DNA from: Austropuccinia psidii
Taxonomy: Eukaryota; Basidiomycota; Pucciniomycetes; Pucciniales; Sphaerophragmiaceae
Assembly: GCA_023105745.1 (NCBI GenBank)
Contig: JALGQZ010000014.1
Coordinates: 3,815,888 to 3,879,887 of the forward strand
DNA: 64,000 nucleotides
Direction: 5' to 3'
The notes beneath the pieces are model-generated. The model saw only the letters and a list, made by a program, of their open reading frames with translations. It searched no databases and was not told the DNA's origin. Below are positions 35,670 to 46,935 of the stretch, piece after piece. A program made the translations under genes and the position numbers. How positions within the stretch are numbered: the stretch's first letter is position 1; each line of letters starts with the position of its first letter.

Positions 35670-35995
35670 AATTATGGTTAAAAAAGGCTTAAAATAGTAT
35701 TTTTAAGTCAAAAACTTACTATTGGCCAAATTTTTGGCTTTCTGAAGTGTATTACTTATATCCAAGTTAATTAATTCAGAAGATATTGGTTCAGGTTGAT
35801 TATTTTGAGTCACAATAACAGTACTATTATGATCAGAATTAACAGTACTGGCAGGGATAATGCTGGTTACTGTTGAGGCTGTTTCAATGTTTTCTTGTCT
35901 TACCACGTTGTCAGACACTAAAATTAATGAAAAAGCCAATTAATTAAGTAAAAAAAAGGTTATTTCAAAAAAGAAATAAAAATATAAGCCTCACT
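35006..35995 (-). CDS. E2 ORFx: predicted spliced protein overlapping gag
   Basis: Predicted exons on the minus strand are a leader exon ending at 35995, then 35917-35720, then 35655-35006. Introns are 35918-35994 (77 nt, GTGAGG...TTTTAG) and 35656-35719 (64 nt, GTAAGT...TTAAC...CAACCAG). Joining 35995 to 35917 creates ATG TCT GAC. Otherwise an ATG at 35939 in the same frame could start it. The product is about 282 residues: a Ser/Thr-rich start, a helical block ([24 protein letters not shown]), a Lys/Pro-rich basic linker, and a helical end ([18 protein letters not shown]) before TGA. A further in-frame intron at 35494-35565 is possible. The function is unknown; a structural or RNA-binding partner of Gag is a guess. 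The frame is conserved in E1 and E4. Confidence 0.55.
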
Positions 35996-36122
35996 TATAA
36001 TATGAAAAAATTATTTTTTATGGGTTTTTTTGAATTATAAGTATTTTTTATATGTTTTTAAATTTTTCAATATAAGAAAAGAAATTTAAAAAGAGTAAAA
36101 AAAAATATGTCACAGGTAAAAT

Positions 36123-36140
36123 ATCACGGCTGGGCCCCCA
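36123..36140 (-). other. E2 primer-binding site
   Basis: TGGGGGCCCAGCCGTGAT on the minus strand, two bases from the 5' LTR edge. It differs from E1's site at two adjacent positions. The tRNA-like reading (discriminator C) suggests tRNA-Pro. Confidence 0.6.
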
Positions 36141-36142
36141 AA

Positions 36143-37977
36143 TGTAAGGTGTGGATATGAAACTTTGATTAAAAATCAAGTACTTTTCCTGTCCTCAAAA
36201 TTTGTATAAGGTAAAATTCAGTTAAAAATAGTATGAAATATTATTTTTAAGAGAAAACACGCCAATTTTATTGTTTATAACTTTATTAGTATAAAACAAT
36301 AATATAAAAATTTATTGTTTTACCAACAATAAAGATTTATCCAAAAAATACTCTACAAGAGATATTTTAAGGCTACAAAAGAAATTTCTTCAAGAGCAAT
36401 TTCAATTGGAATTAATTGAGCAAAGAACTGCAAGCAATTAATTAAAGAACAAAGTCTTTAAAAAGAATATTAAAGAGAAAACACGCCCAAAAGTGACCAG
36501 AGTGAATTTGGAAACAAAGTGACAAAGTTAACAGTGATGAAAGATGCTTTAATTCACTTTTGGGGTGGTTCAGGGGTAAAAATGATTATAAGAGTTACAA
36601 ACAATGATTATAATGATTTTTTCACGTGGTTAAAAGGATTAAAATGATTTAAAAGTGGTGGTTGGAATCTTTGATTGATTGGTTTAACAGTTTTAAACTA
36701 ATTAATAAAAGGAAAAGATTCTAACATGAAGAGAAAAGTGGGGCAAAGAAGACATTCTTTTATAGCCATCAATTCTCTTACTCCAAAAGTAAAATTTACT
36801 CTTGTCAGTCGTGAAAAACAGTCTGACAACAGAAAAGCCAATTATGGCATCATTGAACCCTGGTTTAGACCAAAAAGGGCTGGTTTAAGCCATTTTTAGC
36901 CATTTTTAGCCATTTTAGACCCTTAAATCAGCCATTACTATAGCAATACCAGGCCTAGAGCCTTCAAAACACGTCAGAATGTGTGTCAGAGGCGTAGAAA
37001 CCAGTTAAAACTGTTTTTATTATGATTGTTTTATCTTAAGGGTAGTTTTACCTTCTTGGCAACAGCTAAAACTACCCCAGTTGGTATCAAAACCTCATCA
37101 TCAATTGAGTCCACAGACCCTGTAACTCAATTCCAGGCCAAAAGTGATGAACTTTTGCGTGAATTTTGACATCCCACGCCTGTCAGCAAGGATTTTGGGG
37201 GTCTAGCTCCCCCTTAGAGCTGGAGTTCCTTTTCCCCCCCAAATTTAATCTTTCCAATTTATTTTTCCTTTAATTCCTCATCATGTATTATACTTATAAT
37301 TTACATATGTAATTCAATTCAATTGTACAGTACAATACAGTAATAATTGATACCTCATATGTAAATCAAAGTTCACTTATGTAATACACGCGCACATTTT
37401 GACATTTCAATTGAATTCAATTGAAAATACTTCAATTCCTCATAACTTCTAAACTAAACACAACACCTCAATTTTAACACAAAAATTGATGGTTAACACC
37501 ACATGTGGTGTGAATTAAATTAAGGTTTTGAGGATTTTCAACTTTTGTATTGAAAATACTAAAAACTTAATTTAAGCTTATTTAGAGTTGAGTTACAAGA
37601 ATTTCACTCAGAGGTGACCCCACCTGATTTTTTATGAGGAATCCAATGGTGAAATAAAATTTATATGTTTATTTATTGGATAAAAAGTTATAATAAATTT
37701 TATTTAACTTTTTTCCAAATTTATTTATTTTTTCACAATTTTGTTAAAATTTCATTTTTACTTAAATTTTTCAAGTATAAATGTAATTTTATATTTACAA
37801 AATTTAAAGTAATTTTATTTTTAAATTATAATTAATTTTTTATTTTTAATATAATTTTATATTTATATTTTTTATTTTTATTTTAATAATATAAATAAAT
37901 TTATTTTATTTATATTAATATGTTATTTTTTATATTTGTGGTCTTTTGGGTATATAAAATTACCTCTAAGGCTCACA
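36143..37977 (-). repeat. E2 5' LTR
   Basis: 1835 bases, the partner of 27886-29721, ending at the TTTGA target duplication (37978-37982). It contains the TATA box at 36757-36764 and would drive the element's RNA leftwards. Confidence 0.96.
36757..36764 (-). promoter_or_regulatory. TATA box of the E2 5' LTR
   Basis: TATAAAAG on the minus strand, followed by the pyrimidine-rich CTTCTTTGCCCCACTTTTC. The equivalent position in E4 reads TATAAATG. Transcription would start about 30 bases further on, near 36730. Confidence 0.5.
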
Positions 37978-37982
37978 TTTGA

Positions 37983-40790
37983 TGTGCTAGCTTCCTGTCC
38001 CAATATTTTACTTAATCCTCCCTGGCCTTTTTTAATTTCTCTTCTGCGCTTTATCTCATTTCTTCTTTTCCTAACAGCTTTTCAGCTCTTGCTTCCAATA
38101 AATCTTCTGTTGATTGGACTTTGTGCCATCCAATTGCTAAATATGTTTTTGCTTCAATGTCTATTGGTAATAGTGCCTTTTGAACAAATTGAAGCTCAAA
38201 TGGGGAATAACCTGTTGTTCTTTTGGTTGATATTCTGTCAGCCAATGCAACCAAAGGTAAGTATTCTTCCCATTTCAAACCTTTTTCACCACACATCCTC
38301 ATCAATGCATCCTTCAATTGCATATGCCCCCTTTATACCATTCCTTGTGACTCAGGGTAGTAGGGTGTTGTTACCCTTATCTTTGAACCTTCTTTTGGAC
38401 TTCATCTTGCAATTCCTTTCCAAACTCAGGCCCTCCATCTACTGTGACCTCATTTGGGGCTCCATACCTGAAAATCTATTCAGAAGTGAACCATTTGGAT
38501 ACTGACTGTGTTGTAAGCTTTACTACACAAATTGTCTCTGGCCATCCTGAGAAATTATCCCTGGCCACTACTAAATACTTCTGTCTTCCTGCTTTTACAT
38601 TTACTGCATCTATACTGACTCTTTCAAATAATTTTGAGGTGAATGAAACTTTTCCTTCCTCTTTTTGGTGATAATTACTTCTCTTTCAACAATGTTTGAA
38701 ATATTTGACCCATTTTTTGACTATTTTCTTCATTCATTCCCACCAAAATCTTTCTTTAACTCCTCTTTATGCTTCATTTACTTCTCTGAGTCCCATTTCT
38801 TCATGTAATTATTTTAATATTCTTCTTTGATAATTCTGACTTGACACAACTACTTGTTAATTTGGTGTATTTGTTCTTTTGAGTTGGCCTTCCTCCAAAA
38901 AGAAATTGGATGACTTCCTTTTAATTTTTTTGAAGTCATCCTCTTTACTGCCAAAGGTCCTTTTTAATGTATTTGAGTATTCCACCATTCCTTTCCAAAA
39001 TCCTTCTTGCTTTTATGGTAGATTTATTCCTGCAAGTTTTATTATATTATTATGTTTCACTCCAAACCCTGGGTGTGGGTTTATCCATTCCTCTTCTTCA
39101 TCAAAATAAGATTATTCTTTTTCTTCATCTTCTGACTGGGGTCTGCTTGATAGCCTATCTGGAATTGTGAAGATCTTCCCTGTCTTATGAGCTAAGTCAA
39201 AAGAAAACGATTTAATAAATGCAACCCATCTGGTCATTGGGGAATTTGGCAAACAGGGTGAGTTTATCATTTCAATTAAGGCTTTTGCATCTACTTGTAG
39301 CTCAAAATGTTGTCTGCAAAGTACTGTTTGGAGTTTCTTGAGCATTTTGGCCACTCCACATAGCTCCAGCTTTGGCTGTGAGTGTTTTGATTCCAGTCTT
39401 GAGAATGTGATTGATTCATAAAGAACTGGTCTGTCCTTTCCTTCTTTGTCTTCTTGAGTAAGTACTCCTCCTGCAGCTATATAGCTTGAGTCTACTGCTA
39501 ATTTAATCTTCCCTTCTCCCTTTTCATAATCCAAATTTTTAATATTATTTCCTCCCCTACAATTTTTCTTAACTTTTCAAATGCTTCATCACATTTAGTA
39601 TTTGATTCCCATTCTTCATCATCTCTTGTCTATCTTCTTAGTGGTGATGCAATCTGAGAGAAATTTTGAATGAAAATTCTAACATATGCACAAAGTCCCA
39701 AAAAGCCTCTTACTTCCTTTTTATTGAGGGGCTTTGGCCCAATTTGTATTTTATCAATATTTTGCTTTGAAATTATTCTTCCATTAAAAGAAACTACATG
39801 CCCTACTATTTCCAATGCTGACACACAATATGCAAATTTGATACCTGATATGGGAAAAGTCTGGCCTTTTCAACTCTGAATAATATTCTCTCTAATGTAA
39901 CTGCATATTCCCAAATTAATCTTCTTATCAAATCATTTTCTTGTAAATTTTCATTATTATAGGTTGATCTTGGACCTTTTACCCCTCCATCATCAATAAA
40001 AACTCCTACATTCTCTGGTATTTCTTATTGAAGTATCCAAGTAATTTGGGCTTGATAAACTGCAACAGACATGGTTGCTCCTTGTGGTAATCTTGTGAGT
40101 TGTAGCCTTCCAAGTGGTGTTTCAAATGTAGTTAAGAGTCTTTCAGAAATGTCTAATTCTCTTTCATCATACCCTCCCATTATGTCACCAAGTCCATAAC
40201 AAGCTCTCCCCGAAAAGACTTCTACAAATTCTTCAATATGTGGTGGCAATCCTGTATCTTTAATTGTTACCTTATTAAGATCCTGTAGATCATGGAAAAT
40301 TCTAAGTTTTCCATTTGACTTTGCAACACAAAATACTGGACTTGCATAGCTAGAGATAGACTTCTCATACAAGCCTGTTCTAATCCTTTCTCTTACCAAT
40401 TCAACAAATTGGGGCATTATGGGCTTTGGTATTGGTATTAGATTCTTTTTCCATGATGTAAGTGGTATTACTGGTATTTTTTAGGGTTTTCCATATTAAT
40501 GTCTCAGTAAACCCCTTTCCTCTGCACTGAATGAAATTGCTTTTTCTCTGAAAACTATGACACTCATCAGAAGACTTCTTTCTTCTTCTGAAAGCTATCC
40601 AGGTGGTCCAAAATTTATCAATTCAAATCTTTCTTGTGTTATTTTTGATGTGACCATAAATTTAGGTGGTTTTGATGTTAGTGGTGTATTATAAGGGTCT
40701 CTTGATAATGGTGGCCTTCTAAAAGGAGGATTTATGTCTTTTGGCATAGGCTCATTAACTGGTTTAACCTTCTTGAGTACTTATATATAC
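37983..40790 (-). pseudogene. pol: E3 pol: RT, RNase H, integrase (broken)
   Basis: RT starts near 40790 (INPPFRRPPLSRDPYNTPL) and carries SPVFCVAKSNGKLR, LPQGATMSVAVYQ and the active site FIDD, with stops at several points including 40025. 39630-39824 holds the RT end (VRGFLGLCAYVRIF). RNase H-like sequence (39112-39534) has KLAVDSSYIAAGGVL and CGVAKML. Integrase carries SIDAVNVKAG and VTVDGGPEFGKEL. The catalytic Glu codon of the GMVERGH motif is TAA (38333-38335). 38051-38323 continues MQLKDALMRMCGEKG and GYSPFELQF. The frame runs to KYWDRKLAHQ at the E2 junction and resumes at 27885. The many stops indicate long inactivity. Confidence 0.82.
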
Positions 40791-42819
40791 TTTTCTGCAC
40801 TATTTTGGTAATCTATTTTATATATCACTGAGTTAATTCTGTTTTTTTCTTTATTATTTTTTATTTTATTTATATTTTTTAAAAAAACTGGTCAAGTTGA
40901 AATCAATATCATATCAATTCTTCTATTTTCTTTATTTCTTCTCCTTACTCTAATACCTTATTAAATTGAATAAATATTCGCTTATTTTATTGTTTTCTGT
41001 CCATATAATTGAGGTTTCAATTTTAGGTCATACAGGACCCTACAACTTAGGTGTGCAGAACCTGTATATTAGGTATACAAAATCCTGCCTTTTTATGTCA
41101 TACAAGGACAATAAGACCCCTTGTCCATTTCTTCACAAGGAAGAAGTTTCCTGTAATGCTGGGGACCTCCTGGACTTTAATTTGACTTGATCCAAGGGCA
41201 GTTTTTCTTTCTTTTTTTTAATCTGCAAGATTTCTCATACTAATATCAACTTGAGCTACCTTGAGGCTTAATAATTAATAAAAAATTTTCTTGATAGATA
41301 TTTCTTTCTTCTTTTCAGTCATTACAAATCTCCTTCCAAATTTTGATTCTAAATTTTTGTCCTTCTTTCTTCAATATTTTATTCTTTGGCCAATTTATCA
41401 CATATATTTGAGGATTTTATTTGAACCATTTCAAATCTGACCTCTTCTTTCTTCAAACTATTTCTTTAATACCACTACTCCTTCCATAGACTAAAATTAA
41501 GAAATAGATTATAAGCCCTCAGGTGTGACACCCCTGTAGTTTTAAGTCATACAAGGACTTATCATTCCATGACTCCATTCATGGATTCATTAAGTTTCAA
41601 ATTTTATATATTGAAAGAAATTCTCAGAATTTTAGAGTTGATTATGCCTTCAGAATTGTTTGATGATGAGCTTAAGAGAAAACCAGTCTATATTTATCAT
41701 CTTCCATTCATTATTATGAAAATTCATCATATCATTATTGAGCTTTCAAGATAATATTAAGATCTTTTTTTATTCATAATTCTTTTTTCCATTTGTAATA
41801 TTAATCTTCAGATTTGAGGTAAGACTTCCTTTCCACTTAAATTTCTGTAGTTGGTTTCTCTATTTTTTTTTATTTTTACTTTTTATTCTTGTTATATTTT
41901 CTTGAGGAGTTTTAAATTTTTAGCTTTATTTTCATTATGAGTCTTATTCATACTAAGAAGAGGTTTTAATTCTTGGGGTGGGCTGACACTATTTAATGGC
42001 AGTCTACAAGGCTATAGCTCCAATAAACTCAGAGTTATTTCTCCTCATTAGACAAGGTCTGAACTTGGCTACTCAGTGTATATGTATTTGTTAAGTACAT
42101 ACAGACCAGTTGTCCAAGTGCAACCTAGAGCAGGAAGACCATTCAAGCCTCTCTTTTCTGAATGCAATTTTTTGATAATGATGTTAATAATAAACATCCT
42201 ATTTCTAATTTTTAAGTGATTCATAATTTTTATTGTTGCTTCTTTTTTTTGAGTATATATATATTTATATTCATTTATATATATTTTTTTGACTTTTTTA
42301 TATATAATCTTTTATAGTATTAAGACTTTAATATTCCCAGATTAAGGTCATGGTAGACTCATATAATTGAATATTCATTTATTTGAAAAATGATAAACTA
42401 AAAAGTTCCAGTTTATATTCTATATGAACTTTGAATATTTATTGAGTGAAAAATAATTAAAAAAAGAAATTCCAGTTTGAGTCTTAATGGACTTATAATA
42501 TTTATAATAATATCATTTTATAATTAATAGAAAGAAATTTCAATTGGCTTTTCCAGTTAAGTGTCATAGAGGAGAAACAATTGACTTGAAGGTTTCATTT
42601 TCAATCTAAAAAATATTTTATAAGCAATATAGCAATAACAAATAGATCATTTAATCAATTTTAAAATATCATAATTATGTTTATAATGATATAGTCATAA
42701 ATATTTTTTGATGATAATAAATTAAGTTCAAAAATAAAATTTCCTGTTTTAGGTCATAGAGAACCTTTATAGTTGAATAGGAAGAAAAATTGTCAAAAAA
42801 ACATCAATAATCTATCCAA

Positions 42820-43070
42820 AAAAAGACCTTATAGCCTTATTGAGTAATTTATGAGTCTAAATCAGGATAGATATTTGTGTAAAACTGCAAATAATTAATG
42901 AAACAAGCACTTTATGGTCTTACTGAGGACCTTATGAGTCTAAATCAGCATATATAATTGTGTCAAACTGGAAATAATTAATTAAACAAGCACTTTATGG
43001 TCTTGCTGAGGACCAGATGAGTCTAAATTAGCATAGATATTAGTATAAAACTAGAGATAAGCAATTAGAT
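42820..43070 (+). repeat. 83-bp tandem repeat, about three copies
   Basis: Copies begin near 42821, 42904 and 42987. The second and third share CAAGCACTTTATGGTCTT followed by ATGAGTCTAAAT, and the first is more diverged. Each ends with an AT-rich spacer containing AAATAATTAATTAAA-like sequence. Confidence 0.65.
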
Positions 43071-43164
43071 AAGCATTTCAGATTCTGGCCAAAGGCTGTT
43101 TTGCTTTTTTGAGTGGAGAGTGGACTTATTTTATCTTTGGCTGAGCCAAAAATTCTGGAATCTT

Positions 43165-43290
43165 CCAAAATCTTCTGAAAAATTCTTAAAAATTCTTAAA
43201 ATTCTTAAAATTCTTAAAAATTCTTAAAGATTCTTAGAAATTCTCAAATATTCCTAAATCTTCCTGAAAATTCTGAGATCTTCTTAAGTC
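43165..43290 (+). repeat. ATTCTTAAA short tandem repeat
   Basis: About ten imperfect units of 9-12 bases built on ATTCTTAAA and degrading into TTCCTAAATC and TTCTAAGTC at the right end. Confidence 0.65.
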
Positions 43291-43985
43291 TTCTAAGTCT
43301 ACTCTAAATTCAGCCAATCACAATTCAAGAAAGATAAAACATATTCTGAACAATCACAATCAAGGGATATTCAAGCTCTGACCAATGAATTCATTCCACA
43401 GAGTTTCTTCTTTTTTGTTTTGGCCAAGTTGCGGTTCAATGAATTTTTCCTTTTTGAAAGTTAGGTTTGATGGAAAACATAAAAGGAGGCCTTCTTCCCA
43501 GAGCCAATCTTTTTTTCTCAACTTCTTGATATTTTTTTATACATATGGGCCTACACCTATATTTTAATTCTATATAAAGTAAATAGTATTTGAAGTATAT
43601 TTTCATGGGCTCAATCTGGCCATTTGTTCCTCTAATAATATCTTGATATTAGAATACTTCTATCATCTTATTATTTTATTAATCAACTTTATCACTATAA
43701 TAATATGATATTACTCTATTATAATACTATTTTATCAGGATATTAGAATATTATACTATTTTTTTCCTCATGATATTGTAGCTTTGTGATATTATCTTGT
43801 TAAATGATATTATATTATCCTGATAATTTAATATTTTTTTATTATATTTAAATGGTATTATATCATTATGATATGTTTCTTCTCTCTCATTTTAATATAT
43901 TAAGGAATCATCTTAATATTATGTTGTATTTTTTATCATACAATTTTTATTATATCCTGTATTATTTGTATTTTATTTCTTTTTA

Positions 43986-44090
43986 AAGAAAGGGGGTGGC
44001 CAGTTTTTTTTATTAATTTTTTGTTCTAAAAAAAATTGAAAATTTAAAAAAGAAAAAAATTAAACTCAAAAATCTGGTCACCCCTCCTTG
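43986..44090. repeat. Imperfect inverted repeat with AT loop
   Basis: Left arm 43986-44010 (AAAGGGGGTGGCCAGTTTTT) and right arm 44066-44090 (AAAATCTGGTCACCCCTCCTT) can pair with few mismatches, leaving a loop of about 55 bases that is almost pure A/T. It may be the end of a decayed miniature element or a cruciform-prone site. Confidence 0.5.
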
Positions 44091-45429
44091 TGAGTTTGAT
44101 CCTTTGTATGTGCTATGTGTGTGTGCATGCTGTGTGTATATATTTAGCATGTATGTTTGTTGAGTAGTTTAGCATAATTATTTTCCTTTTGGCTTCCTGA
44201 TTTCTTCAGACAGTTCTATAATATTAAGCTAAGCTCCTTCCTAATTTCTTTTGAGGGTTGATGCTACACATAACTGATAAGAGTTTTTTTCTTCCTTCTA
44301 GTATGTCTAGTCTTCTTTTAGTGAAAAAATCTTGAATTATTTTCTATTAAACATCTCCTCTTGTATTAGTAATTTAATAAAACTTATTTTTATTTTCAAG
44401 TTTAACATAATACTGATTAAATCTTCCTTGTTTTTAGATTATTTTAAAATAATTATTTGAAATTATAACTTGAATTTTTCAAAAGCCAACTATCTTCTTT
44501 TGAAGAAGTGCAATGATGAGGATTTTTTGACCTGATGAAAGGTAATTACCAATGAAATTTAGAATTCAAGAAACCTCTCATTACTTTGTTAATGAAAAAT
44601 AAGCTTAAATAAATTATAATTTAATAGTATATTAATGTTCATTTTTCTCAAGACAACTCATTCAATTGATTTTAATTGATTAAATTTATAGACTGATGCT
44701 TCATTATTAAAGTCCCACTTTTCCCAAAACTTATAGCCACTTGTGCTTTGGGTGCTATAAGAAATAGTTAACCAGCCCTATTTTTTAAATATGAAAAACT
44801 ACTTATACTATTACATAATAAAGATTTAAAAAATTCTATCTAGATGAACTTGATAACCAGCTCTTTTTTTATTTGTGGCTGTAACTTTTTTTTTCTTCTT
44901 TTTTTCTTTTGTTTTATACTAATCAACATATCTTTACCACAATAATAACTTCTGAATTCCATATCAATTATTAATTTTTATTGTTTTATTAGTTATATAT
45001 AGATTTTTTCATGATTTATTTATCAAATATTAATAGATTGTTTTGGTTTTTTTATTGGTTTTTGGTTTTTTTTATTTTCTTTTATATTTTTTTCATGTTT
45101 TTTTTGATACTATTACAGAAAAGTCAGAAATTAAATTTTAAGCTAAACGCCATGCTGGGCCATCATTCATCATTGGTACTTGCATGTGTCAATATTTTCT
45201 GTTTTTTTTTGATATCTTGATTTAAAATAGAGTAAGAGAAACAGTAACTAAATAGTTGAATTGCAGTTTAAGACTATGCTGGGAATTTGATTTTCTGAAG
45301 AATAAGTTTCTTAAAATAATTTTGGTTCTTCTTCATTTTCATTTCAATCTTGCTTATGACAATTTCTTTCCATAACTCATTCCATTCTTCTCTCTTTGAA
45401 AAAACTGGTGATTCTTCATTATAATTATT

Positions 45430-45965
45430 AATTGTAAGACTTTATCTTCCAAATAAAAATGAAATTCTTTTTCCATAAAATAAAAATCCCCTCTCCATTT
45501 AATACTTCTACCCTCTGTTTGATATTTTTGAAGACAAAACTACCTCTGAGATTGTATTGTTCCCCAGTAAATACTACTCCTTATATCTGAATCCATATAG
45601 AAAGTTTCATTTGAATAGTCATTATTGAGATTTCCTTTAATTCCATTATAATCAAGCATATCTATAAATTCTAGCTTTAAAAAGCTTGATCCAGGAAGCT
45701 GGCTTAAAGAGGGTTCTGTAGGTGTTTTTGAGTAATATCTTAATTTCCAAATAAATCTTCAAATTCAATAAACAGTATAGTTTGAATAATTGGTATCTTG
45801 AAGGATTCAATAATTGGTAAGCCCCATCTTTGGTCTTCATTTTTAAGTCCTTTAGAATTATGATTAATCCAGAGGTCTTGGCTTTCTTCATTTGTTTCTT
45901 AGTTTGGCCAATATATCCAGAGGGTATTGCCTTCTTCATCAGTTTCAGAAATTATTATTGTAAAA
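45430..45965 (-). pseudogene. Partial second copy of the unrecognised E3 ORF
   Basis: Across one frame break this reads DEEGNTLWIYWPN, then ILFIEFEDLFGN, then LPGSSFLKLEFIDMLDYNG and IKGNLNNDYSNETF, then GRSIKWRGDFYFMEKE. These align in order with ILPYIEFKDI, LPGYDLSKVDFMELLNEEG, IKGNLENKYWEEVF and GNRSWEEYGYLFIHKEE of the ORF at 46936-48434. Several stops are present. The two copies are in the same orientation, 1 kb apart, so this is an old tandem duplication or two related elements. Confidence 0.6.
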
Positions 45966-46935
45966 GATAAAATATGATAAAAAAGTTTCTCATGATTTCC
46001 TAATGTTAAAAAAATGGATGATTATAACAACTTCTTGGTAAAAGTGGATGAACTAAATAATATAAGTAAAATATTTCTTAAACAATTAATAATGTGTGAT
46101 AAGGAAGGAAGTCACTGCCAAAAACTTGAATCAATGAAACTTTTAAGTGATAAAGTGAGAAATATTTGGGTCTTCTTTGATAAGGCAGCATGGCACTGCC
46201 ACAAATACTGGAATTGATTATTTAAACTGAATTTATTTATTTTATTCTATTCTTTGTTTTTGAATCATGTAAGTTGGATTTTTTCAGAATTGGCTTCAGC
46301 TGTACTTCTCTCATTGATGGTAAGTAATTTTTATAATAAGCTAATTATTTTATCCAAAACTCTAAGTTCCTCCAATAACAACCTTATTTCTTCTGATTTT
46401 TCCTTTTCTTCTCTTGATTTGTGACATGATGACTTACATTCTTGAAATCCATCTTCATACTCAAAAATGAATTCTTCATACTGCTTCTTCAATTTCCTTT
46501 GATCCAAAATCTAATCATCCTCCAAAAATTCACCCCCATAACATCCAATCTTTGACATCTTGACTGTTTGTTAATTTTATTAAAGATTATGATCTAATCA
46601 ATTTTTCTTCATTCTTCCTTTTTTATTTTGAGTTTATCTTATAATTAATGATATTGATAGTTACTTTAAATAGAAATTGATATTGAAATTCCCAAGGATT
46701 TCATCCCAAAAACTTAAAACATTAGAGGTGGAATAAGAAACAGACACCAACCCCCATTGTTTAATTTAAACATAGCCTTAGGATACTTTTACAGTTGAAA
46801 CTCTTGCATACCCAAATCATCATTCATATTGATTTATCTTTAATTTTTTTTTTAATTTAAATACGTTTTTTTTAAGTTTTTTTTTTGAACGTTCCCTTCT
46901 CTTTTTTTACATGTGCAAAAAATATATTCAATTTA
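45966..46935. other. Spacer between the two ORF copies
   Basis: Mostly AT-rich. On the minus strand 46240-46560 reads as a charged helical run (EEKEKSEEIRLLLEELRVL) with stops on both sides and may be another fragment of the same protein. The 67-codon plus-strand ORF at 46014 has no recognisable feature. Confidence 0.3.

Larger units (their letters stand above)
27886..37977 (-). mobile_element. E2: recent, apparently complete chromovirus
   Basis: LTRs 27886-29721 and 36143-37977 are bounded by TGTAAGG and GGCTCACA and flanked by a perfect target duplication TTTGA (27881-27885 and 37978-37982). By eye the two LTRs differ at only five substitutions and one C-run length change. The element has a primer site, ORFx, an uninterrupted 1974-codon Gag-Pol and a polypurine tract. 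It sits inside E3's integrase gene in the same orientation. It is the youngest insertion here and may be capable of movement, apart from an odd protease active site (DPG). Confidence 0.96.
40791..45429. other. 4.6-kb non-coding stretch between E3 RT and the unrecognised ORF
   Basis: Very AT-rich, with no coding frame over 76 codons that looks real. It holds three local repeats listed separately, a twice-used GTCATACAAGGAC motif (41098 and 41547 regions) and long T runs. Typical gypsy elements have RT directly after protease, so either an unrelated element inserted here and decayed, or the family carries long non-coding sequence. I found no insertion borders. Confidence 0.45.

Noticed and set aside
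38444..39170. Plus-strand ORFs of 67-76 codons
   Set aside because: Antisense to E3 integrase and RNase H.
43165..43290. Possible heat-shock-element-like TTC/GAA clusters
   Set aside because: The pattern is explained by the ATTCTTAAA tandem repeat; properly spaced inverted units are rare and no gene follows.
46014..46217. 67-codon plus-strand ORF
   Set aside because: Protein-like but short and opposite in strand to all of E3, with no homologous block found elsewhere in the window.
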